Source: RGIG2000 sp045612665 (GTDB taxonomy: Bacteria > Bacillota > Clostridia > Oscillospirales > CAG-272). From it: a DNA stretch of 21,503 nucleotides. Positions within the stretch are counted from its first letter, which is position 1; the number at the start of each line of letters is the position of its first letter. Both the position numbers and the translations under genes were made by a program. The notes beneath the pieces were generated by a model. That model had not been told where the DNA came from and did not search any database. It saw only the letters and a list, made by a program, of their open reading frames with translations. Below are positions 1 to 6,027 of this stretch, piece after piece. The stretch is taken from contig JAZKZO010000045.1 in assembly GCA_045612665.1 (NCBI GenBank), positions 1-21,503 of the forward strand. The letters run 5' to 3'.

Positions 1-1
1 C

Positions 2-424
2 CCACTTGACCCACTTCCGTTTACGGGAATATATGCCGTTACCAAGGGCGCGCTTGATAAATATGCCTACTCACTTAAAATGGAGCTTCAGCTCCTCGGA
101 ATAAATGTGAGCGTGCTTCGCGCAGGCGCAGTCGATACGGGTATGCTAGGCGCATCGACCGACGCTCTTGGTAAGTTTAGTCAAAAATCAGGGCTTTACT
201 TATGTAACGCAGAGCGCATTGAGAGTATAGTCGAAAACGTCGAGGCAAGGTGCGTTCCACCTGAAAAAATTGCAAAAAAGTGTGCCAAGATTTTGTCAAG
301 GCGCTCTACCAAATTCGCATACACCATCAACCGAAATCCGCTTTTGTTACTACTTAACGCGCTTCCAAAGCGCCTTCAGCTGTGGGCAATAAAAATGGTT
401 TTAAAAAATAAAAAGGAAAAGTAA
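2..424 (+). CDS. Short-chain dehydrogenase/reductase, C-terminal part (5' end outside window)
   Basis: The reading frame is already open at the window edge and runs for 140 residues to TAA, so the N-terminal NAD(P)-binding Rossmann half lies outside the window. The visible part begins just before the SDR catalytic Tyr-xxx-Lys motif (YAVTK, fragment residues 11-15). The usual helix and strand follow (SLKMELQLLGINVSVLRAG), then a P/A-G-x-V-D-T segment that in SDRs contacts the cofactor. SDRs oxidise alcohols or reduce carbonyls on sugars, steroids and many small molecules; the substrate here is unknown. The stop is 5 bp before the PHP gene, so it is probably the upstream partner in the same catabolic operon. 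The basic C-terminus (MVLKNKKEK) is ordinary. Family assignment is secure; the specific reaction is not. Confidence 0.88.
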   Translation, partial: PLDPLPFTGIYAVTKGALDKYAYSLKMELQLLGINVSVLRAGAVDTGMLGASTDALGKFSQKSGLYLCNAERIESIVENVEARCVPPEKIAKKCAKILSRRSTKFAYTINRNPLLLLLNALPKRLQLWAIKMVLKNKKEK

Positions 425-429
425 GAATT

Positions 430-1134
430 ATGAGTAAGTATAAATATCAGCTACATTTACATACGTATCCATGCTCCAAGTGTGGGGCTATGACTCCCGA
501 GGAGCTTTGTAGAGCCCTTTTCGAAAACGGCTATCAGGGCGCAGTTATAACAAACCATTTCTATCACGGAAATTCGGGAATTGACAGAAGCGAGCGTACC
601 TCGTGGAACGAATTTGTTAAGGCATATGAAAACGATTATCTTGAATGCGTTGAGCAGGCGAAAAAATACGACCTCGATATAATCTTTTCAGTCGAGGAGG
701 GACTTGGCGACGGAGTGGAGATTTTGTGCTACGGTGTAACTCCAAAAATTCTTTACGATAACCCCGCTTTAAGAAATTGCTCACCCGAGGAGTGCCTTAA
801 AATAATGCGTGAAAACGGTGTCGTTTTAATTCAGCCTCATCCGTTCAGAGAGGCATCGTATATTTCAAGACCGGGGCCCTTGCCTCCCACGCTAATCGAC
901 GGCATAGAGGTTTATAATGCAGGAAACGCAACTGAGGAAATGAACAAAAAGGCGATGGCTCTTGCCGAGGCAAATCCACACCTTATCAGAACCTCGAGTG
1001 CCGATGCACACTCGTCGGACCGTGTTGGCTACGGCGGAATTATGGTTAAGGAGAGAATTAAATCAACCGAGGACCTAGTGAGAATTCTCAAAAGTGGCGA
1101 CTACGGAATGATTTTCCCACCAAAGGAGAGCTAA
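430..1134 (+). CDS. PHP-domain metal-dependent hydrolase
   Basis: A 234-residue protein with the hallmarks of the PHP (polymerase and histidinol phosphatase) superfamily: HLHT at residues 9-12, a His in TNHF (about 43), Glu residues in VEEGLGDGVEI, a His in QPHPF (about 137), and the C-terminal D-x-H of SADAHSSD (Asp192, His194). These positions normally bind a tri-metal cluster that hydrolyses phosphoesters. The length fits a stand-alone PHP enzyme rather than a polymerase domain. The start has a purine-rich ribosome site (aaaaagg) just upstream. It sits between the SDR and the first amidohydrolase with 5 bp and 1 bp gaps, so the genes are almost certainly co-transcribed. Substrate unknown; a phosphorylated sugar or a histidinol-phosphate-like compound is possible, without evidence from this sequence. 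Confidence 0.85.
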   Translation: MSKYKYQLHLHTYPCSKCGAMTPEELCRALFENGYQGAVITNHFYHGNSGIDRSERTSWNEFVKAYENDYLECVEQAKKYDLDIIFSVEEGLGDGVEILCYGVTPKILYDNPALRNCSPEECLKIMRENGVVLIQPHPFREASYISRPGPLPPTLIDGIEVYNAGNATEEMNKKAMALAEANPHLIRTSSADAHSSDRVGYGGIMVKERIKSTEDLVRILKSGDYGMIFPPKES

Positions 1135-1135
1135 A

Positions 1136-2182
1136 ATGAGAAAAATAATCGATAGCCATCTTCATATAATCAATTGGCGTGAGGGCGATTTTATTTCTTG
1201 CTTTGACAGCTATGTTAAGAAAAACGAGCTTAGCGCTATAAATATTTGCTCCGTTCCCTTTGAACGCTCGAACGTAAGCAACAACGTTATGCTCGGTCTT
1301 TACAAGCTTGCGTGCCCTAACACATACGTTCACGCGGGAATAGAGCTTCTTGAAATTCCAATAGACAATATGCCCTCGGATATGGATGCGGTAACGCAGT
1401 ATAGAGAGCTAATGGAAATAGGCTTTGACGGAATAAAAATGCTAGAGGGCAAGCCAAACGAGCACAAAAGAGTAGGCGGTAACCTAAATCATCCGTCGCT
1501 TAATGCTCTTTACGCCGAAATGGAGAGGGACGGCACGCACCTTCTTATGCACGTAAACGACCCCGACGAGTTTTGGGACCTTGATAGAGCGCCACAGTGG
1601 GCAATTGACAAGGGCTGGACGTATACCGACGGCACGTTTGCCTCATACGAGGAAATTCAAAGACAAACAATAAAAATTCTCGAGGATTATCCAAGGCTTT
1701 CGCTCACCTTGGCGCACTTCTTCTTTTGTAGCAAGACTCCCGAGCTTTTGGAAAGGCTCTTTGCGCTTTATCCAAATCTTTGCGTTGATTTGACTCCTGG
1801 TGGCGAGATGTACGTGGAATTCGAAAGAAATTACAACTACTACAAGGACTTTTTTGAAAAATATCATCAAAGACTTATCTTCGGCACTGACCGTAGCCGT
1901 GGCTGTGATGAGAAATTTGCCGATTGGCTTTACAATATGGTTACAACCTTCGTTGGCACGGACAAGAGCGTAACAAGCTTTGATGGTAAGGAGCTAAAGG
2001 GACTCGGTCTTTCAAGTGAAAAGAGCGACAATATCCTCTTTGCCAACTTTGAAAAACGCGTTGGAGTGTCGCCAAAGCCGATGAACAAGGAAAAATTCAA
2101 GGCGTATATTGAAAAATATTACTTTGCAATAAGCGACGAGGAAAAGAAAAAGCTCGCTCCGTTAATTGAGAAGTATCTGTAA
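1136..2182 (+). CDS. Amidohydrolase-2 family TIM-barrel hydrolase, copy 1
   Basis: A 348-residue protein of the amidohydrolase (ACMSD/2-pyrone-4,6-dicarboxylate lactonase-like) superfamily. The metal-ligand pattern is complete: DSHLHI with His8 and His10, His139 in LLMHVND, His194 in LAHFFF, and Asp252 in FGTDRS. Members hydrolyse C-N or C-O bonds or decarboxylate, using one divalent metal. The start follows the PHP stop by one base, with an aaaggagag ribosome site inside the PHP 3' end. A second copy of the same family lies two genes downstream (3275-4339) with the same motif order, so the pair looks like an old duplication that has diverged. Product, substrate and metal cannot be given from sequence alone. 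Confidence 0.82.
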   Translation: MRKIIDSHLHIINWREGDFISCFDSYVKKNELSAINICSVPFERSNVSNNVMLGLYKLACPNTYVHAGIELLEIPIDNMPSDMDAVTQYRELMEIGFDGIKMLEGKPNEHKRVGGNLNHPSLNALYAEMERDGTHLLMHVNDPDEFWDLDRAPQWAIDKGWTYTDGTFASYEEIQRQTIKILEDYPRLSLTLAHFFFCSKTPELLERLFALYPNLCVDLTPGGEMYVEFERNYNYYKDFFEKYHQRLIFGTDRSRGCDEKFADWLYNMVTTFVGTDKSVTSFDGKELKGLGLSSEKSDNILFANFEKRVGVSPKPMNKEKFKAYIEKYYFAISDEEKKKLAPLIEKYL

Positions 2183-2192
2183 GAGGATAAAT

Positions 2193-3278
2193 ATGGAAAA
2201 CAAGAAAATAAAGCTTGGCGTCGTAGGGCTTAAAAGAGGCGCATACGTTGCTTGGACGCTTATAGGAGACGATAACGTTGTCATTCGTGCGATTGCCGAT
2301 AGTAATCCCGAGGTCTTGAAGGCGTGCAAGGAGGATTATGCCAAAAACGGAGTTACCGACCTTCTTTGCTTTGATAGTATTGAGGAGCTTTTAAAAAGCG
2401 ATATTGACGCGGTATATATCGCAACCGATAAGCCACTTCACACAAAGCATACGGTAATGGCACTTGAGGCAGGTAAGCACGTGCTTAGCGAAATTCCGTC
2501 AATTGAAACGCTTGAGGAGGCAAAAATCCTTCGTGATGCCGTAAAATCCCACCCCGAGCTAAAATATATGGCAGGCGAAAACTGCTTTTATTGGCACTTT
2601 ATTCAGGAGTGGAAGAAAATGTACGAGAGTGGCAGATTTGGCGATATCTTGTATGCAGAATCCGAATATCTCCACGCACCTCACCCCGACGAAATCAAGC
2701 CGTATGAGCCCGAAAATCATTGGCGCAGATATAGCTCGGCAATCTCATATCTTACACACAATCTAGGACCTCTTCTTTACATTTTGGACGACTACTGTGT
2801 GAGTGTTTCCTGTATGGTTCCCGATTCGGCAAAGTATAATCCGTACAGAGAACCGGGGGAAAACGGAATCGCAATTTTCCGTACAGCTAAGGGCGCGGTA
2901 ATCCGTATATTTATCGGCTTTGGCATGTACGTTGGCTACGACCACAACTTTGCCCTTTACGGCACGAAGGGAAGTATCCTGACCGATAAAACAAAGCCTC
3001 TTGAAGAGGCACACTCGTTTGCGAAGCTTTACGATACTCCCGACACCTTTGAAAAATTTGTCGAAATCCCCGTTAAGCTTTCCGAAACCGATGACGTTTA
3101 CGGACACGGTGGAGTTGACGCAAAGATGATTCGCGACTTTATAAACTGCATAATTAACGACACAGAGCCCCCTATCGATGTTGATATGGGCATAAGAATT
3201 TCACTCCCCGGCATTATCGCAACCGAATCGGCAAGGCGTGGCGGAGAGCTTCTTGAAATTCCAAAGGAGATACTATGA
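2193..3278 (+). CDS. Gfo/Idh/MocA family NAD(P)-dependent oxidoreductase
   Basis: I start at ATG 2193 (MENKKIKLGVVGL), which has agagga just upstream; an in-frame start at 2166 would run back into the previous gene and is less likely. The 361-residue protein begins with the Rossmann motif GVVGLKRG and has the family pattern DAVYIATDKPLHTKHTVMAL and GKHVLSEIP. In most members the last motif is E-K-P, whose Lys takes part in catalysis; here that position is Ile (SEIPSIET), as in some divergent subfamilies. The C-terminal alpha/beta domain follows (AESEYLHAPHPDEIKPYEP; GGVDAKMIRDF). These enzymes oxidise or reduce sugars, inositols or related cyclic polyols. It lies 10 bp after amidohydrolase 1 and overlaps amidohydrolase 2 by ATGA, so translation is coupled. 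Confidence 0.87.
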   Translation: MENKKIKLGVVGLKRGAYVAWTLIGDDNVVIRAIADSNPEVLKACKEDYAKNGVTDLLCFDSIEELLKSDIDAVYIATDKPLHTKHTVMALEAGKHVLSEIPSIETLEEAKILRDAVKSHPELKYMAGENCFYWHFIQEWKKMYESGRFGDILYAESEYLHAPHPDEIKPYEPENHWRRYSSAISYLTHNLGPLLYILDDYCVSVSCMVPDSAKYNPYREPGENGIAIFRTAKGAVIRIFIGFGMYVGYDHNFALYGTKGSILTDKTKPLEEAHSFAKLYDTPDTFEKFVEIPVKLSETDDVYGHGGVDAKMIRDFINCIINDTEPPIDVDMGIRISLPGIIATESARRGGELLEIPKEIL

Positions 3279-4339
3279 GCCAAGAATTCCCAAAGGTTAA
3301 GCATAAAACAATCGACTCTCACCTACATATATACACTTGGCAAAACGATGAGGGAGAATACTTCTTTCATTGCTTTGAGGACTATAAAAAGGAAATGGGC
3401 TTGTCCGCTATAAACGTTTGCGCACTCCCATCGGGCTATGGAAGCGACGTTACAAGTAATCTTATGTGTGCGGTGTATAAGCTAATAAACAAGGACACCT
3501 TCGCCCACGCAGGACTTCTTTACGATAAATACCCAATGGGCGACACGTTACCCGACGAAATGAATTTTATAACTCAGCTTGACGAGCTTGAGGCAATCGG
3601 TTTTGATGGAATTAAAATGATAGAGGGGAAGCCGACAATGCATAGGACAATCGGCAAGAATTTGCTGAACTTAGAGCACGATAAATTCTTTGCCGAGGCT
3701 GAAAAAAGAGGTACGCATATCGTTCTCCATGCAAACGACCCAAAGGAGTTTTGGACAACCGAGGGGCTCGATTATTACGGAGATGACACTTACGCAAGCC
3801 ACGAGGAGCTTTACCGTCAGGCATACGCAATTTTGGAAAAGCATCCAAATTTGTGCGCAACCTTTGCTCACTTCTTTTTCAAGGGCGACAAGCCTCAGGA
3901 TTTGATAGATTTGTTTGAAAAGTACCCCAACGTGTGCGTAGATTTGACACCCGGTTGGGAAATGTATATTTCGTTTTACGATAATAAGGAATATTTTAAG
4001 GACTTCTTTACAAAGTATTCCAAAAGGATCGTTTTAGGTACAGACGCCGACTTTCCAAGCAAAACCGAGAGCAGTATGTGGCGCGTGGATAGAGTCTATA
4101 GATTTTTGTCAAGCCCCGATATCGTAAAGGGCGTTGCCGATAGATACGAGTCGGGAATGTGTCTCCCCGATGAGGCAATAGAGGATATTACCTATAAAAA
4201 CTTTGAGCGTCGCGTCGGCACTAAGCCAAAGCCAATCAATAAGGATGCCCTCAAGGCCTATTACGCAAAATATAAGCACCTCATGACCGAAAAGGACATC
4301 GCCTTCACCGACGAGGTCTTCGCAAAATTCGTTGACTAA
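3275..4339 (+). CDS. Amidohydrolase-2 family TIM-barrel hydrolase, copy 2
   Basis: A 354-residue paralogue of the enzyme encoded at 1136-2182. The same ligands are present: DSHLHI with His16 and His18, His152 in VLHAND, His199 in FAHFFF, and Asp257 in LGTDAD. Both copies also share less general stretches such as IGFDGIKM(L/I)EGKP, the D-P-x-E-F-W after the third ligand, and CVDLTPG. Both also end in a similar helical tail (NFE(K/R)RVG). Both active sites therefore look intact, which argues for two related reactions in one pathway rather than a decaying duplicate. The start overlaps the oxidoreductase stop (ATGA), and a strong terminator follows 2 bp after the stop, so this is the last gene of the operon. 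Confidence 0.82.
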   Translation: MSQEFPKVKHKTIDSHLHIYTWQNDEGEYFFHCFEDYKKEMGLSAINVCALPSGYGSDVTSNLMCAVYKLINKDTFAHAGLLYDKYPMGDTLPDEMNFITQLDELEAIGFDGIKMIEGKPTMHRTIGKNLLNLEHDKFFAEAEKRGTHIVLHANDPKEFWTTEGLDYYGDDTYASHEELYRQAYAILEKHPNLCATFAHFFFKGDKPQDLIDLFEKYPNVCVDLTPGWEMYISFYDNKEYFKDFFTKYSKRIVLGTDADFPSKTESSMWRVDRVYRFLSSPDIVKGVADRYESGMCLPDEAIEDITYKNFERRVGTKPKPINKDALKAYYAKYKHLMTEKDIAFTDEVFAKFVD

Positions 4340-4341
4340 TC

Positions 4342-4371
4342 AAAAAAGAACTCCAAGCGGAGTTCTTTTTT
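4342..4371. terminator. Intrinsic terminator closing the catabolic operon; usable in both directions
   Basis: A perfect 13-bp stem (aaaaaagaactcc / ggagttctttttt) with the 4-nt loop aagc lies directly after the amidohydrolase 2 stop. The A-tract and T-tract on its flanks mean it can also end transcripts of the convergent DUF6512-like gene, whose stop is at 4378. Confidence 0.93.
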
Positions 4372-4377
4372 GTTGCC

Positions 4378-4899
4378 TCACACTCCGTAAGCTCCGCTTA
4401 GGGGGTCCTTGAAGATGCCGAGCTCGGGGGTGGCAAAGGTGAAAATCACGAACAGAGTGGCGATAAAGCAAAGAAGCGCGAGGGCGAGCTTAGGATGCTT
4501 ACAGGGCATTTCTTTGCCAAGCTGTCGCACCTCATAGATATACGCGATTGCGGTGGAAATAAAGAATATCGCTATATTTATCCAATCGGGTGATTTGCCG
4601 ATTACGCCGTTATACGTGTAGAAAATTACAGGAATGAGAACAAGTCCAAGAGAGATGCTTTTGAGCTTTACGCACCAAAAATTATGTCTGTCGCGAAAGA
4701 AAAAGCTTTGCAAAACGGCATACAAAAGCATCGGCCAAAAAAGTAGCTTCATATGCTCCCACGTCGATTCGTTAACTCCCGAAAAGGGCGCAATCCAAGA
4801 TGCCTTGCCAAGCCAATCATATAAAAAATGTAAGAGCGTTCCGCCAAGCGACGTTACCGCAAAGCCCATCAATGCCCAAAGTCCAATGCTTCGTTTCAT
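4378..4899 (-). CDS. DUF6512-like multi-pass membrane protein
   Basis: A 173-residue integral membrane protein with about five hydrophobic segments (roughly residues 5-25, 50-68, 82-101, 105-125 and 138-158). The sequence GTLLHFLYDW, then SGVNESTWEHMKLLFWPML, matches what I remember of the DUF6512 family, which has no known function. I chose ATG 4899 because AGGTGG lies a few bases upstream; an in-frame TTG at 4911 overlaps that ribosome site and is not credible. The gene is convergent with the catabolic operon and shares its terminator. No partner gene lies beside it. No function proposed. Confidence 0.78.
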   Translation of the reverse strand: MKRSIGLWALMGFAVTSLGGTLLHFLYDWLGKASWIAPFSGVNESTWEHMKLLFWPMLLYAVLQSFFFRDRHNFWCVKLKSISLGLVLIPVIFYTYNGVIGKSPDWINIAIFFISTAIAYIYEVRQLGKEMPCKHPKLALALLCFIATLFVIFTFATPELGIFKDPLSGAYGV

Positions 4900-4920
4900 A
4901 CTCCACCTCAAATTCTTTTT

Positions 4921-5052
4921 ATTAAAGTCTATTCACAATCGGAAAAAATATACCAATATGCCAAAACAAGAGAAGAGCGCGAGCAAAAGCTCTTCGAGCT
5001 AATCGCGCAAATGAAAGCAGAAATCGCCAAGCTCAAAAAGAAAAAAGCATAA
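4921..5052 (+). pseudogene. C-terminal remnant of a lost gene (charged, coiled-coil-like tail)
   Basis: This frame encodes a run ending in KTREEREQKLFELIAQM followed by KAEIAKLKKKKA and TAA, a heptad-like amphipathic helix with codon use like a real gene. There is no usable start: the only in-frame ATG is inside the helix, about 18 codons before the stop, and the frame upstream runs into the start region of the opposite-strand gene. It looks like the 3' end of a gene whose front was lost, followed by a hairpin at 5059-5082. Family not recognised. It could also be chance. Confidence 0.35.
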
Positions 5053-5058
5053 AAATAG

Positions 5059-5082
5059 ATGGGTGAGCAAACGCTCACCCAT
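5059..5082 (-). terminator. Hairpin terminator downstream of the GNAT gene
   Basis: A perfect 10-bp stem (atgggtgagc / gctcacccat) with a 4-nt loop. Read on the minus strand, the stem is followed by ctattttta, a modest U-tract, and it lies about 35 bp after the acetyltransferase stop at 5118. On the plus strand it follows the gene remnant but has no T-run. Confidence 0.65.
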
Positions 5083-5083
5083 A

Positions 5084-5112
5084 AAAATTTGCATCGCAGT
5101 AAACAAAGAAAA
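5084..5112. repeat. 3'-UTR repeat, copy 1 (AAATTTGCRTCG...AGTAAACAAAG)
   Basis: The stretch aaaatttgc-a-tcg-c-agtaaacaaagaaaa recurs almost unchanged at 5894-5923. Both copies lie directly beside a 10-bp-stem hairpin of different sequence. Here it fills the space between the GNAT stop and its terminator. Confidence 0.6.
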
Positions 5113-5117
5113 AGCGA

Positions 5118-5672
5118 TTATGGCTTCATCACTTTGATGAAACGGAACATTTCATCAGGTCCCTCGTCGGGATTGTGTTTTTCATCTTCGAACATATCGA
5201 GTTCGGGTTGAAAATACTCACACCAAAATTGGTCAATTTGGAAACCGCACTTGTTTACGTAAAAATGGATATTTCGCTTCTCAAAATAGGGGGTGCAGGT
5301 TTCCCAAACCTTGGTTTCGGGATGTAACGCTTCTACTTCAAGCCAAGCACCGTAACCGATTCCTTTCGTGTGTTCTTTGGGGTTGACAAAAAGAATTTCC
5401 AATTCATTGTGGTTAGTTTCTTTGTTTATTTTCAAAATAACACCGCCGACTTTTCTTCCGTGGGCTACAATGCGATAAGTTTCGCTATCGTCAGAGTCGA
5501 TACAATGCTCAATAGTTTTACGGGAAATGATTTCACCGTCAAAGTCAAGGTGATTATCACGCTCACCAAACTCCATCATCGCACCGTACTTGAACGCCCA
5601 TTGATTGTCAAGAATAAATTGCTCACGGTCATCTGGAGTGAGAGGAACAAGAGTAACCTTTGTGTTTTTCAT
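5118..5672 (-). CDS. GNAT-family N-acetyltransferase
   Basis: A 184-residue protein with the GNAT fold. The central strand ELEILFVNPKEHTKGIG carries motif A, with a (H-T-K)-G-I-G-Y-G acetyl-CoA pyrophosphate loop, and the C-terminal FYVNKCGFQI is motif B. GNATs move an acetyl group from acetyl-CoA to an amine; the acceptor is unknown. The start has an ideal ribosome site (GGAGGT, spacing 6). It is transcribed alone from a strong promoter about 130 bp upstream through a leader with a terminator hairpin (separate entries), so expression is probably controlled by premature termination. If the leader is a guanidine-type riboswitch, as I suspect, the acceptor might be a guanidino or related toxic small molecule; that is speculation. 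Confidence 0.88.
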   Translation of the reverse strand: MKNTKVTLVPLTPDDREQFILDNQWAFKYGAMMEFGERDNHLDFDGEIISRKTIEHCIDSDDSETYRIVAHGRKVGGVILKINKETNHNELEILFVNPKEHTKGIGYGAWLEVEALHPETKVWETCTPYFEKRNIHFYVNKCGFQIDQFWCEYFQPELDMFEDEKHNPDEGPDEMFRFIKVMKP

Positions 5673-5684
5673 AAAAATACCTCC

Positions 5685-5782
5685 AAATAAAAAATAGAGC
5701 CTTGGCTATTGTAACACAATAACCCAAGCTCACTTGGACACCTAATCCGGCAATTGAACACTACGGTATTCTGCCTCCGGTG
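5685..5782 (-). promoter_or_regulatory. Candidate riboswitch/attenuator leader of the GNAT gene (guanidine-IV-like?)
   Basis: All descriptions are on the minus strand, 5' to 3'. First comes an aptamer-like domain (5782-5739): CACC ... GGTG closes a stem around GGCA ... TGCC, with the unpaired-looking segments AGAATACCGTAGTG and GGATTA. Next is CCAAG-tgag-CTTGG (5737-5724), a small hairpin. Its 3' arm is also the 5' arm of a long terminator hairpin (5731-5697, GAGCTTGGGTTATTGT against ACAATAGCCAAGGCTC, three mismatches) followed by TATTTTTTATTT. The two hairpins exclude each other, the classic antiterminator/terminator design. The first domain reminds me of the guanidine-IV (mepA) riboswitch, but that is from memory. 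The T-box sequence GGTGGNACCGCG is absent. Confidence 0.68.
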
Positions 5783-5800
5783 ACTAATTATTCTGTAAAT

Positions 5801-5829
5801 ATTATATCACAAAAGTGCAAGTAAGTCAA
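5801..5829 (-). promoter_or_regulatory. Sigma-A-type promoter of the GNAT gene
   Basis: On the minus strand, TTGACT (5829-5824), a 17-bp spacer, then a perfect TATAAT (5806-5801). Predicted start near 5794, which gives a 5' leader of about 120 nt. Confidence 0.85.
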
Positions 5830-5831
5830 TA

Positions 5832-5849
5832 AACAAATTCCAATTTGTT
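5832..5849. promoter_or_regulatory. 18-bp palindrome just upstream of the GNAT -35 box
   Basis: AACAAATT-cc-AATTTGTT is a perfect inverted repeat two bases from the -35 hexamer, where an activator would bind. It could equally be an AT-rich chance palindrome. Confidence 0.35.
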
Positions 5850-5863
5850 GTTATGATAAAAGC

Positions 5864-5893
5864 GAGGGCTGACAAAAACAATCGTCAGCCCTC
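5864..5893 (-). terminator. Orphan hairpin beside the second 3'-UTR repeat
   Basis: A perfect 10-bp stem (gagggctgac / gtcagccctc) with a 10-nt loop. On the minus strand it is followed by gcttttatc, a weak U-tract. No minus-strand gene now ends here, so it looks like the terminator of a gene that has gone. Confidence 0.45.
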
Positions 5894-5923
5894 AAAATTT
5901 GCGTCGGAAGTAAACAAAGAAAA
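5894..5923. repeat. 3'-UTR repeat, copy 2
   Basis: aaaatttgc-g-tcg-ga-agtaaacaaagaaaa, nearly the same as 5084-5112 and in the same position and orientation relative to a 10-bp-stem hairpin. Confidence 0.6.
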
Positions 5924-5956
5924 CCATTGGTTGAACTATTTTCTAATTTTCAGTTA

Positions 5957-5985
5957 TTGAATTCATGCCAAATTTACCGTATAAT
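5957..5985 (+). promoter_or_regulatory. Promoter of the XRE-family regulator
   Basis: TTGAAT (5957-5962), a 17-bp spacer and a perfect TATAAT (5980-5985), with transcription expected to start near 5992, about 36 nt before the gene. Confidence 0.78.
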
Positions 5986-6003
5986 GTAGTTGTAGCAGCT
6001 ACA
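5985..6003. promoter_or_regulatory. Candidate autoregulatory operator over the transcription start
   Basis: TGTAGTTG-tag-CAGCTACA is an 8-bp inverted repeat with one mismatch. It begins at the last base of the -10 box and covers the predicted start site. The gene behind it encodes a helix-turn-helix protein, so self-repression is the simplest reading. Confidence 0.5.
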
Positions 6004-6027
6004 TTTCAAATTGAAAGGAGCTTAATT

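Noticed and set aside
4634..5002. 122-codon open frame on the plus strand
   Set aside because: It is mostly antisense to the DUF6512-like gene, which has a ribosome site, membrane-protein character and a matching terminator.
5670..5765. A 31-codon GTG-started frame in the GNAT leader whose TGA overlaps the GNAT ATG, possible leader peptide
   Set aside because: The GGAGG upstream is about 12 nt from the GTG and is paired in the aptamer-like stem. The peptide (VFNCRIRCPSELG...) has no run of regulatory codons, and the hairpins explain the region better.
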